Positions 1-5,855 of a stretch of 6,152 bases of DNA are shown in pieces. The stretch covers positions 1 to 6,152 of the forward strand of contig USQE01000072.1 in the NCBI GenBank assembly GCA_900556675.1. Direction: 5' to 3'. The first letter of the stretch is position 1; every line of letters starts with the position of its first letter. The position numbers were made by a program, and so were the translations under genes. The notes beneath the pieces are model-generated. The model ran no database searches. It was not told where the DNA came from and saw only the letters and a list, made by a program, of their open reading frames with translations. This DNA is from an uncultured Collinsella sp. (lineage in GTDB: Bacteria > Actinomycetota > Coriobacteriia > Coriobacteriales > Coriobacteriaceae).

Positions 1-1
1 C

Positions 2-49
2 TTTGCCGGAGCGATTGGCGCGGCTGTCCGCGCCGCCGCCTTGGCCTAG
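2..49 (+). CDS. C-terminal tail of an upstream gene, product unknown (partial)
   Basis: Reading from base 2 gives an open, Ala/Gly-rich C-terminal tail (FAGAIGAAVRAAALA) ending at TAG 47-49. The stop lies 14 nt before the glycosyltransferase ATG and overlaps that gene's ribosome binding site, a spacing typical of operon neighbours. Fifteen residues are too few to name a family. The frame starting at base 1 is also open and runs into the glycosyltransferase frame, but its translation is rich in Arg and Cys and looks non-coding. That a gene ends here is therefore likely but not certain. Confidence 0.5.
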   Translation, partial: FAGAIGAAVRAAALA

Positions 50-63
50 GGGTGTACCGCGAT

Positions 64-1281
64 ATGCGCATCCTCAATATCTCGGCACAAAAACCAGATA
101 GCACCGGCAGCGGCACCTACCTTGCCGCGCTCGTGCGCGAGCAGATCGAGACGGGGCATCGCGCCGCCGTGCTTTGCGGCGCGGCACCGGGTGATACCCA
201 AGGCGAGCTGGACCGGCGTGCTGCTGTGTTTGCCGTGCCGTTCGAGTCGCCCGAGCTGCCGTTTCCCATCTGCGGCATGTCCGATGTCATGCCCTATCCC
301 TCTACACGCTATCGTGACCTGACGCCTTCGATGCTCAAGGCATTTGAGCGGGCATTTGCTGCTGCAATCGATCGGGCGGTGGCTGAGTTTCGGCCCGATC
401 TGGTGATCTGCCATCACCTGTATCTGGTGACCGCATTGGCGCGCGAGTGCGTCCGGGGCGTGCCAGTTGTTGCCGTGTGCCATTCGACCGACTTGCGCCA
501 GCTGCGTTCGCATGCGCTCGAACGCGATCGCATCGTAAGCGCGGTTCGTCGGCTCGATGCCGTCTTTGCGCTCCATGCTGAGCAGGCTGAGCAGATTGGC
601 CTGGTGTGCGGCGTCGATGCCGATCGCATCCACGTGATTGGGACGGGCTACGACCATCGCGTCTTCTGCCGCGACGCAAGCGTGGCGAGGCGGCCGGGAT
701 CGCTTGTGTACGTGGGCAAGATTTGCTTTAAAAAGGGCGTCGAGTCGCTGGTTCGAGCCGTGTCATTGCCGATTGACGATGACGTCCGCCCATCTGGCTT
801 GGTGCTTGTGGGCGGTCGCGGGGACGATGCCGAGTACGCGCGTATCGAGCGCTTGACCGCGGCCTCGGATGTACCGGTGACGCTGGCGGGGCGCCTGGAA
901 AGCGATGAACTCGTGCGCGCCTACCGCAGTTCCGACGTCTTTGTGCTGCCTTCGTTTTACGAGGGTCTGCCGCTCGTGACGATCGAGGCCCTCGCGTGCG
1001 GCTGCAAAGTTGTGGCGACCGATTTGCCCGGCGTTCGTCCCTGGATGGAGGCGATGCTTCCCGGCGCTCCCGTGACGTGGGTGGCGCCGCCGCGTATGAC
1101 GGATGTCGACACGCCCGAGGCGGCCGACCTTCCGTTGTTTGAGCGCGCACTGGCAGATGCCATCGCGCAGGCGCTTGCGGCGCCGCCTTCGACGTTTGAG
1201 CCGTCGGCGGTCTCTTGGGAAGCGTGCCTGGGGCGTATACTTAAAGTCGTTGATTTGTTGGAAGGGGGTTCGTATGGCTAA
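64..1281 (+). CDS. family 4 glycosyltransferase (GT-B fold) translationally coupled to selD
   Basis: This 405-aa protein looks like a cytoplasmic retaining GT-B enzyme of family GT4, which transfers a sugar from a nucleotide-sugar donor. The N-terminal acceptor domain begins MRILNISAQKPDSTGSGTY, with a glycine-rich loop. It then has GMSDVMPYPSTRY (from G71), a CHH motif (C116-H118) and CHSTDLR (from C139). The C-terminal donor domain begins near GTGY (G193-Y196) and YVGK (Y216-K219). It carries the GT4 E-x7-E signature as E300 and E308, in YEGLPLVTIEALACG. No signal peptide or membrane segment is visible. I chose ATG 64 because the protein begins with the usual first strand there and AGGGG (48-52) lies upstream; GTG 52 is a weaker alternative. 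The stop overlaps the start of selD by 8 nt, so the two are probably translated together. The acceptor and sugar donor cannot be read from the sequence. A selenium-linked role (a selenosugar or a small thiol/selenol compound) is suggested only by context; a housekeeping role remains possible. Confidence 0.85.
   Translation: MRILNISAQKPDSTGSGTYLAALVREQIETGHRAAVLCGAAPGDTQGELDRRAAVFAVPFESPELPFPICGMSDVMPYPSTRYRDLTPSMLKAFERAFAAAIDRAVAEFRPDLVICHHLYLVTALARECVRGVPVVAVCHSTDLRQLRSHALERDRIVSAVRRLDAVFALHAEQAEQIGLVCGVDADRIHVIGTGYDHRVFCRDASVARRPGSLVYVGKICFKKGVESLVRAVSLPIDDDVRPSGLVLVGGRGDDAEYARIERLTAASDVPVTLAGRLESDELVRAYRSSDVFVLPSFYEGLPLVTIEALACGCKVVATDLPGVRPWMEAMLPGAPVTWVAPPRMTDVDTPEAADLPLFERALADAIAQALAAPPSTFEPSAVSWEACLGRILKVVDLLEGGSYG
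1260..1268 (+). promoter_or_regulatory. ribosome binding site that fixes the selD start
   Basis: GGAAGGGGG lies 5 nt before ATG 1274, inside the last codons of the glycosyltransferase gene. It is the strong Shine-Dalgarno match that places the selD start upstream of the in-frame TGA. The alternative TTG at 1334 lies behind the hairpin-forming Sec codon region and would remove the active site. Confidence 0.75.
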
Positions 1282-2323
1282 GGACACCATTAAGCTCACG
1301 TCCATGACGGCCGCGAGCGGTTGAGCCGCTAAGTTGGCCCCCGGAGCCCTCGCCCAGGTCCTGGGCGATTTACCCAATGTGCATAACGACAACTTGCTCG
1401 TGGGGTTCGATACCTCCGACGATGCGAGCGTCTTCCGCGTAGGGGAGAACCTGGGACTCGTGCAGTCCATCGACTTCTTCCCACCGATGGTCGATGACCC
1501 GTTTCTGTTTGGCCAGATCGCCGCGGCCAACTCGCTGTCGGATATCTACGCTATGGGCGGGCGGCCGAGCCATGCCATGAACCTGCTGTGCATTCCCAGT
1601 TGCTTGGGTGTCGAGGTTGCCGGTCAGATTCTGGCGGGCGGCGCCGACAAGTGCGTCGAGGCGGGTTGCTCCATCGCGGGCGGTCACACCATCAACGACG
1701 ACGAGCCCAAGTACGGCTTGTCCGTGAGCGGCTTTGTCGCGCTTGACCGTATGCTCGCCAACAGCGGTGCGCGCGTGGGCGATGCGTTACTGCTGACCAA
1801 GGCGATCGGCTCGGGCATCATCACCACGGCCATTAAGGGCGAGCTCATCGAGCAGGACGAGGCCGCAGCCATGTTTGACTCGATGCGCACCCTCAACGAG
1901 GCGCCGATTCGTCTGTCCGAGGGACTTGAGCTTCACGGCTGCACCGATGTCACGGGCTTTGGCCTGATCGGGCACGCGTGCGAGATGGCCGAGGGCTCGG
2001 GCGTGCAGGTTGAACTTGCGTCGGGAGCGGTGCCGCTCTTTGATCAAGTGCTCGACATGGCACGTCTGGGCATTATCCCCGCGGGCTCCTACCGCAACCA
2101 GGACTTCTTTGGCCCGCGTGTGGCTGCCGACGAGGACCTGGAGCCGGGCATGCTCGATGCGCTGTACGATCCGCAGACCTCGGGTGGTTTGCTCATCGCG
2201 GCTCCTGACGCCGATGTGGATGAGCTTGCGCGCCGTCTGCATGCCGAGGGACGTATCGCCGCCGTCGTCGGTCGCGTGTGCGAGCCGGTGCCAGGCGGTC
2301 CTGCCGTCCGCGTTGTTCGCTAG
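1274..2323 (+). CDS. selD: selenide, water dikinase (selenophosphate synthetase), a selenoprotein with Sec17
   Basis: SelD makes selenophosphate from selenide and ATP, releasing AMP and phosphate. Selenophosphate is the selenium donor for selenocysteinyl-tRNA and for selenium cofactors. The reading frame from ATG 1274 contains one in-frame TGA (1322-1324, codon 17) in the context ASG-U-AAK. This matches the catalytic Cys17/Lys20 region of E. coli SelD, so TGA is read as selenocysteine and Lys20 is kept. With it the protein is 349 aa, the normal length for the family. The AIRS-type ATP/metal fold is intact: D46 with D49 and D50 in GFDTSDDAS, D90 in DIYAMGG, GGHTI at 136-140, D225 in CTDVTGFGLIGH, and PQTSGG near the C-terminus. 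The metal-binding aspartates correspond to E. coli D51, D91 and D227. The start overlaps the glycosyltransferase gene by 8 nt; yedF follows after 61 nt. Decoding needs SelA, SelB and tRNA-Sec encoded elsewhere. A start at TTG 1334 would be a mis-call that removes the active site. Confidence 0.96.
1322..1324 (+). other. selD: selenocysteine codon (UGA recoded) in selD
   Basis: This TGA is in frame with ATG 1274 and with the long downstream selD frame. SelD homology continues on both sides, with K-L-T-S-M-T-A-A-S-G before it and A-A-K-L-A-P-G after it. The residue aligns with the catalytic Cys or Sec of the SelD family. A sequencing error or nonsense mutation is unlikely because the codon sits exactly at this family's known Sec position. 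Confidence 0.95.
1350..1368 (+). promoter_or_regulatory. candidate bSECIS hairpin for Sec17 insertion
   Basis: Bases 1350-1357 (TCGCCCAG) pair perfectly with 1361-1368 (CTGGGCGA), leaving the apical loop GTC (1358-1360). The loop context AGGTCC resembles the AGGUCU apex of the E. coli fdhF SECIS, where guanine and uracil contact SelB. The loop lies 33 nt after the UGA, within the roughly 16-37 nt reported for bacterial SECIS elements but towards the far end. It lies inside the coding sequence, as bacterial elements do. The pairing is seen directly; SelB binding is inferred. Confidence 0.75.
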
Positions 2324-2384
2324 CCCGCACGTTTATGTAACTGTTTACCGTTCTCTAGAGCGGTTCTTTCGAAAGGAATTTGCT
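2324..2384 (+). other. selD-yedF gap with two short perfect palindromes
   Basis: This 61-nt gap is the largest inside the selenium cluster. It holds CTCTAGAG (2353-2360) and CTTTCGAAAG (2366-2375), both perfect palindromes, 5 nt apart. ACCG (2347-2350 region) and CGGT (2361-2364 region) flank the first and can extend it into an imperfect hairpin. The second overlaps the yedF Shine-Dalgarno site AAAGGA (2372-2377), 7 nt before ATG 2385. There is no T-tract, so it is not an intrinsic terminator, and no convincing promoter is visible. It may be an operator, a processing site or a translation-control element; nothing in the sequence decides between these. Confidence 0.4.
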
Positions 2385-3011
2385 ATGTCTACCAAAATTG
2401 AAGTCAATGCCATGGGCGATGCCTGCCCGCTGCCCGTCGTCAAGACGCTCAAAGCCCTGAAGCAGCTTGATGGCGAGGGCACAGTCGTGACCTCGGTCGA
2501 TAACGAGACCGCCGTCAAGAACATCTCCAAGATGGCGCAGGAGAAGGGCTGCACGGCCTCGGTCGAGAAGATTTCGGACGCCGAGTGGCACGTGACCGTG
2601 GCGACCTCTGGCGCCGTTGCCGTGGCTGATCCCGAGCAGGATGGCGCTGCCTTCTGCGATGCCAGCGCCGGCAAGGGCAAGCTCGTCATTTCCGTCTACA
2701 CCGACTGCATGGGCCGCGGCGACGGCGAGCTGGGCCACAAGCTCATGAAGGCCTTTATCTTTGCCGTGACGCAACAGGAAGAGCTGCCCGCGACCATGCT
2801 GTTCTACAACGGCGGTGCCAAGCTCACCGTCGAGGGCTCGCCGGTGCTCGATGACCTGAAGGGCCTGGCGGAGCAGGGTGTCGAGATTCTCACCTGCGGC
2901 ACCTGCCTCGATCACTTTGGCATTAAAGACCAGCTCGCGGTGGGCGAGGTCACCAACATGTACGTGATCGTGGAGAAGATGGAGCAGGCCGTGCGCGTCG
3001 TGCGTCCGTAG
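2385..3011 (+). CDS. yedF: YedF-type selenium/sulfur carrier (TusA domain plus DsrE-like domain)
   Basis: This 208-aa protein matches the two-domain 'selenium metabolism protein YedF' architecture, which is strongly associated with selD and with selenium-dependent molybdenum hydroxylases. Residues 4-75 are a TusA-like domain with the signature C14-P-L-P17, where the cysteine carries a persulfide or perselenide. A short Ala-rich linker follows. Residues 96-208 are a DsrE-like domain beginning GKLVISVYTDCMGRGD (C108) and containing C171-G-T-C174, a second possible carrier or redox site. The protein is cytoplasmic with no membrane segment. I chose ATG 2385 because AAAGGA sits 7 nt upstream and the TusA strand starts immediately after. 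Upstream in-frame codons overlap selD and are non-coding. It probably receives selenium or sulfur from the downstream desulfurase and passes it on towards SelD or a cofactor maturation step. That direction of transfer is inferred from context. Confidence 0.92.
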   Translation: MSTKIEVNAMGDACPLPVVKTLKALKQLDGEGTVVTSVDNETAVKNISKMAQEKGCTASVEKISDAEWHVTVATSGAVAVADPEQDGAAFCDASAGKGKLVISVYTDCMGRGDGELGHKLMKAFIFAVTQQEELPATMLFYNGGAKLTVEGSPVLDDLKGLAEQGVEILTCGTCLDHFGIKDQLAVGEVTNMYVIVEKMEQAVRVVRP

Positions 3012-3021
3012 CGTATTGGTT

Positions 3022-3025
3022 GGAG
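3022..3025 (+). promoter_or_regulatory. ribosome binding site for the DUF3343 gene
   Basis: GGAG lies 5 nt before ATG 3031. It favours that ATG over the in-frame TTG at 3016, which lies only 4 nt after the yedF stop and has no Shine-Dalgarno match at useful spacing. Confidence 0.65.
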
Positions 3026-3030
3026 TTGCC

Positions 3031-3282
3031 ATGAGGGAGAAGCGCCCGGCGCTTGTCATCACGTTTCCCACCACGGCGGCCGCCATGGGTTGCGAGTCCC
3101 TGTGCATCGAGCGCGGCCTTCCCGGGCGAACGATTCCCGTGCCCGGGGAGGTCGCTGCCGGCTGCGGTTTGGCGTGGAAGGCGTTGCCTGCCGATGAGGA
3201 ACTGCTGCGCGGCGAACTCGCCGAGGCGGGTGTTCCCACCGAGGGCTATACCGTGATCGATATGTGGGAGGTCGTGCGATGA
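3031..3282 (+). CDS. DUF3343 family protein, putative Se/S carrier
   Basis: This small 83-aa cytoplasmic protein shows the features of DUF3343. It has an N-terminal strand (ALVITFPTTAAAM), then C21 and C25, then GRTIPVPGEVAAGCGLAWKA with the conserved cysteine C45 in a CGxA-x-K/R motif. About 80 residues is the usual family length. DUF3343 genes recur beside selD, yedF and this type of desulfurase, and comparative genomics has proposed a selenium- or sulfur-carrying role, but no reaction is established that I can cite from the sequence. The gene lies 19 nt after yedF, and its TGA overlaps the next ATG as ATGA, so it is probably co-translated with the desulfurase. C45 is the natural candidate to accept sulfur or selenium from that enzyme; this is inference. 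Confidence 0.85.
   Translation: MREKRPALVITFPTTAAAMGCESLCIERGLPGRTIPVPGEVAAGCGLAWKALPADEELLRGELAEAGVPTEGYTVIDMWEVVR
3266..3272 (+). promoter_or_regulatory. ribosome binding site for the cysteine desulfurase gene
   Basis: GGGAGGT, a near-perfect Shine-Dalgarno match inside the end of the DUF3343 gene, lies 6 nt before ATG 3279. It supports the ATGA-overlap start over the in-frame GTG at 3264, which precedes the site. Confidence 0.75.
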
Positions 3283-4418
3283 TCTATCTGGATAACGCGG
3301 CGACGACCATGCACAAGCCGCAGACGGTCATCGATGCCGTGACGCAGGCGATGTGTTCACTCGGCAATGCCGGGCGCGGCGCCACGTCGGGTGCCCTCGA
3401 TGCTGCTCGTACGATTCACGCTTGCCGTGTCAAGCTCGCGCGCCTTTTGGGTTGCCCGAGGGCGGACCATGTGTGCTTTACGCCCAACTCTACGGCGGCG
3501 CTCAACACCGCCATCAACGGGGTGGTGCGCCCCGGCGACCGCGTGGTCACAACGGTGCTCGAGCACAACTCCGTGCTACGTCCGCTCAATCGCTTGGCGA
3601 CGGAGCAGGGTGTGACGGTTGAGCATGCGGGTTGCGATGCGAGCGGCGTGCTCGACTACGACGAGCTCGAGCGGTTGGTCACGCCGGGCACGCGTGCTGT
3701 GGTGGTGACGCACGCCTCCAATGTGACCGGCAACGCGGTCGACATTGCGCGCGTGGCGGCCATGGCCCATGCGGCCGGTGCGCTGGTGATCGTTGACGCC
3801 TCTCAGTCTGCCGGCACGGCGCATATCGATATGCACGCCATGGGGCTCGATGTTGTGTGCTTTACCGGCCACAAAGGGCTCATGGGACCTCAAGGCACCG
3901 GCGGCCTGGCCGTGGCGGATGGCGTTGACGTGGCTCCGTGGGCCATGGGCGGCACCGGCGTGCACAGCTTCGATGCGCTGCAGCCGCTTGAGTGGCCCAC
4001 GCGCCTCGAGGCGGGCACGCTCAACGGCCACGGCATCGCGGGCCTTTCTGCCGGTCTCGACTTTATCGAGGCGCAAGGCGGGGTCGAGGCGATCGCGACG
4101 CATGAGCGAGCGCTGGCTGAGCGCTTTCTCGCTGGCGTGCGCGAGATTCCGGGGATTAAGCTCTACGGTGCGTTTGACCAGCCGACGCGCTCTGCGATTG
4201 TGTCGCTCAACGTGGGTGATATCGACTCTGCCGAGATCTCGGACGCGCTCATGCAAGGGTGGGGGATTGCGACGCGCCCCGGTGCCCATTGCGCTCCGCT
4301 CATGCACCGCGCGCTGGGGACCGAGCGCCAGGGCGTCGTCCGCTTCTCGTTTGGGTATTTCAACACGGACGAGGAAGTCGACACTGCGATTGACGCTTTG
4401 CGCGATTTAGCCTGCTAG
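3279..4418 (+). CDS. class V aminotransferase-fold cysteine desulfurase / selenocysteine lyase-like enzyme
   Basis: This 379-aa PLP enzyme of the cysteine desulfurase family (EF2568-like subgroup, by its selD/yedF context) would remove sulfur from cysteine, or selenium from selenocysteine, as an enzyme-bound persulfide or perselenide. It opens with MIYLDNAATTMHKP. PLP-site residues are visible: H96 in LEHNSVLRP (ring stacking), N148 in THASNVTG, D173 and Q176 in VDASQSAG, and H198-K199 in FTGHKGLMGPQG, with K199 forming the Schiff base. The C-terminal AHCAPLMHRALGT provides the likely nucleophile C338, and VRFSFGYFNT follows. The enzyme is full length. The ATG 3279 start overlaps the DUF3343 stop (ATGA), and the gene ends the selenium operon at a terminator. 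It is probably the sulfur/selenium source for YedF, the DUF3343 protein and SelD. Substrate preference (Cys or Sec) cannot be read from the sequence, and it could also serve Fe-S or molybdenum cofactor sulfuration. Confidence 0.93.
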   Translation: MIYLDNAATTMHKPQTVIDAVTQAMCSLGNAGRGATSGALDAARTIHACRVKLARLLGCPRADHVCFTPNSTAALNTAINGVVRPGDRVVTTVLEHNSVLRPLNRLATEQGVTVEHAGCDASGVLDYDELERLVTPGTRAVVVTHASNVTGNAVDIARVAAMAHAAGALVIVDASQSAGTAHIDMHAMGLDVVCFTGHKGLMGPQGTGGLAVADGVDVAPWAMGGTGVHSFDALQPLEWPTRLEAGTLNGHGIAGLSAGLDFIEAQGGVEAIATHERALAERFLAGVREIPGIKLYGAFDQPTRSAIVSLNVGDIDSAEISDALMQGWGIATRPGAHCAPLMHRALGTERQGVVRFSFGYFNTDEEVDTAIDALRDLAC

Positions 4419-4432
4419 AGCGTATATACTTG

Positions 4433-4462
4433 CGGGACGGGTCTTTTGCCCGTCCCGTTTTT
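4433..4462 (+). terminator. intrinsic terminator of the selenium operon
   Basis: Bases 4433-4441 (CGGGACGGG) pair perfectly with 4449-4457 (CCCGTCCCG), giving a 9-bp GC-rich stem. The loop is TCTTTTG, and TTTTT (4458-4462) follows directly. It begins 14 nt after the desulfurase stop and ends 23 nt before the brnQ start, separating the two transcription units. Confidence 0.92.
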
Positions 4463-4485
4463 GTTTCGACCCGAAAGGTGTGCCT

Positions 4486-5844
4486 ATGGCCTCATCCGCA
4501 CCGCGCGGTCTGCGCTCCGACCATGTCGTTACCGTCGGCATCGCCCTGTTCTCGATGCTCTTTGGCGCCGGTAACCTCATCATTCCGCCGTTGCTGGCGC
4601 TCCAGGCCGGCACGGCCACACCGCTTGCCATGGTTGGCTTTTTGATTGCCGCCATCGGCCTGCCCGTCATGGGCTTTATCGCCGTGGCGCTTGCCGGCAC
4701 GGCCCGCGAGCTGGCCGGCCGCGTGCATCCCAAGTTTGGCGAGTTCTTTGTCGCGGCAGTATATCTGGCCATCGGCCCGTGCCTTGCCATTCCGCGTACG
4801 AGCTCCACGGCCTTTGAGATGCTGGTACCGTTGCTGCCCGAGGGTGTTTCGCTCGGCACGGCACGTCTGGTGTTTGCCATCGGGTTCTTCGTAGTCGCGT
4901 TTGTGCTCACGCTGCGCCCGGGTGTCATCACGCGCGTGCTCGGCCGCATTACGGGCCCCGCGCTCATTGCGCTCATCGTGTTGGTCGTGGGTGCCGCCGT
5001 GGTCTCGCCACTGGGACCGGCTGCCGCGCCTCAGGCTCCCTACGATGCAGGCGCCGCCGTGCAGGGCTTTTTGACTGGCTATCAGACCATGGACCTGCTC
5101 GCGTCGCTCGCCTTCGGCATCATCATCGCCGAGACCATCCACGAGTTGGGCGTTACCGACGATAGGCGCGTGGCCTTCGAGATCTCGCGTTCGGGTGTGA
5201 TCGCCGGCGTGCTCATGGCCATCATCTACTGCGGCCTGGCGCTTGCCGGAATGCAACTCGGCACGGTTATGCCCGATGCCACCAACGGCGCTGCCATCCT
5301 CGCTCGTTCGGCCTCCATGCATTTTGGGCTTGCTGGCACGGTCGTGGTCTTCGCGATCTTTTTCCTCGCCTGCATGAACGTGTGCATCGGTCTTATTAGC
5401 TGCTGCTCGCGCTACTTTTGCGAGACGTATGTGGTTGAAGGGGGAGCGGAGGCTTCCGAGGAGGCCATGCGCCGCCCCTTCGCGATCCTTGCCTTTGTGT
5501 TCGCGGCGTTTTCGTGCGTGCTCTCCAACGTGGGCCTCGACGTGATCCTTATGTTCTCGGTGCCCATGCTTAACGCCTTGTATCCCGTCGCCATCGTGCT
5601 GGTTCTCATGGGTTTGGTACACGGCTTTTGCGACGCTCATCCGCAGGTGTGGGTCTGGGTTGGCGGTGTGGTTGCCGTGCAGAGCGTGATCTCCTCGGTC
5701 CGCGATGCGTTCTTTGGGGGCACGTGGCTGCCGTTTGATGCGCTGCCGTTGGCGGATATCGGTGCCGCGTGGGCGCCGGTTGCCGTGGTGGCATTTGTGA
5801 TCGGCCTGCTCCATAGTCGTTTTGTCGCACATTCGAGGAGCTAA
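4486..5844 (+). CDS. brnQ: branched-chain amino acid transport system II carrier protein (LIVCS family symporter)
   Basis: BrnQ imports leucine, isoleucine and valine across the inner membrane, driven by a cation gradient (Na+ or H+). The 452-aa product is very hydrophobic, with about 12 membrane segments at roughly residues 13-37, 47-70, 84-103, 120-143, 152-172, 196-217, 233-255, 280-305, 330-350, 352-375, 385-402 and 424-443 (judged by eye). The family signature is the first helix, GIALFSMLFGAGNLIIPP, followed by an AG-rich turn. IAETIHELG with a charged loop near residues 212-230 is also typical of BrnQ. Length is normal. I chose ATG 4486 because AAAGGTG (4474-4480) is 5 nt upstream; GTG 4480 overlaps that site. 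The gene follows the selenium-operon terminator closely and nothing links it to selenium. Its own promoter is not obvious. Exact substrate preference within the family cannot be inferred. Confidence 0.94.
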   Translation: MASSAPRGLRSDHVVTVGIALFSMLFGAGNLIIPPLLALQAGTATPLAMVGFLIAAIGLPVMGFIAVALAGTARELAGRVHPKFGEFFVAAVYLAIGPCLAIPRTSSTAFEMLVPLLPEGVSLGTARLVFAIGFFVVAFVLTLRPGVITRVLGRITGPALIALIVLVVGAAVVSPLGPAAAPQAPYDAGAAVQGFLTGYQTMDLLASLAFGIIIAETIHELGVTDDRRVAFEISRSGVIAGVLMAIIYCGLALAGMQLGTVMPDATNGAAILARSASMHFGLAGTVVVFAIFFLACMNVCIGLISCCSRYFCETYVVEGGAEASEEAMRRPFAILAFVFAAFSCVLSNVGLDVILMFSVPMLNALYPVAIVLVLMGLVHGFCDAHPQVWVWVGGVVAVQSVISSVRDAFFGGTWLPFDALPLADIGAAWAPVAVVAFVIGLLHSRFVAHSRS

Positions 5845-5855
5845 GGCATCAATGC

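Noticed and set aside
52..63. GTG 52 as the glycosyltransferase start
   Set aside because: The extra Val(Met)-Tyr-Arg-Asp is not part of the GT-B first strand and the purine-rich site overlaps the codon. ATG 64 is the better start.
763..1530. Long minus-strand open frames, including 763-1530, 2355-3239, 3576-4307 and 4492-5832
   Set aside because: They lie opposite well-supported genes, are rich in Arg/His/Gln as expected of antisense frames in GC-rich DNA, and show no recognisable domains or start signals.
1334..2323. selD starting at TTG 1334
   Set aside because: It lacks the N-terminal strand and the catalytic Sec17/Lys20, and no ribosome binding site is well placed. The upstream ATG 1274 with GGAAGGGGG fits the full family length.
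2313..2339. TTGTTC...TATGTA as a yedF promoter
   Set aside because: The spacer is 15 nt and both boxes are weak. Co-transcription from upstream is simpler.
2010..2384. N-terminal extension of yedF back into selD
   Set aside because: The in-frame stretch before 2385 is a shadow of selD with Arg/Ser/Cys-rich composition. The TusA domain and ribosome binding site place the start at 2385.
4390..4418. TTGACG (4390-4395) with TGCTAG (4413-4418) as a brnQ promoter
   Set aside because: The 17-nt spacing is right, but TGCTAG is a poor -10 match. It lies upstream of the terminator and within the desulfurase coding sequence.
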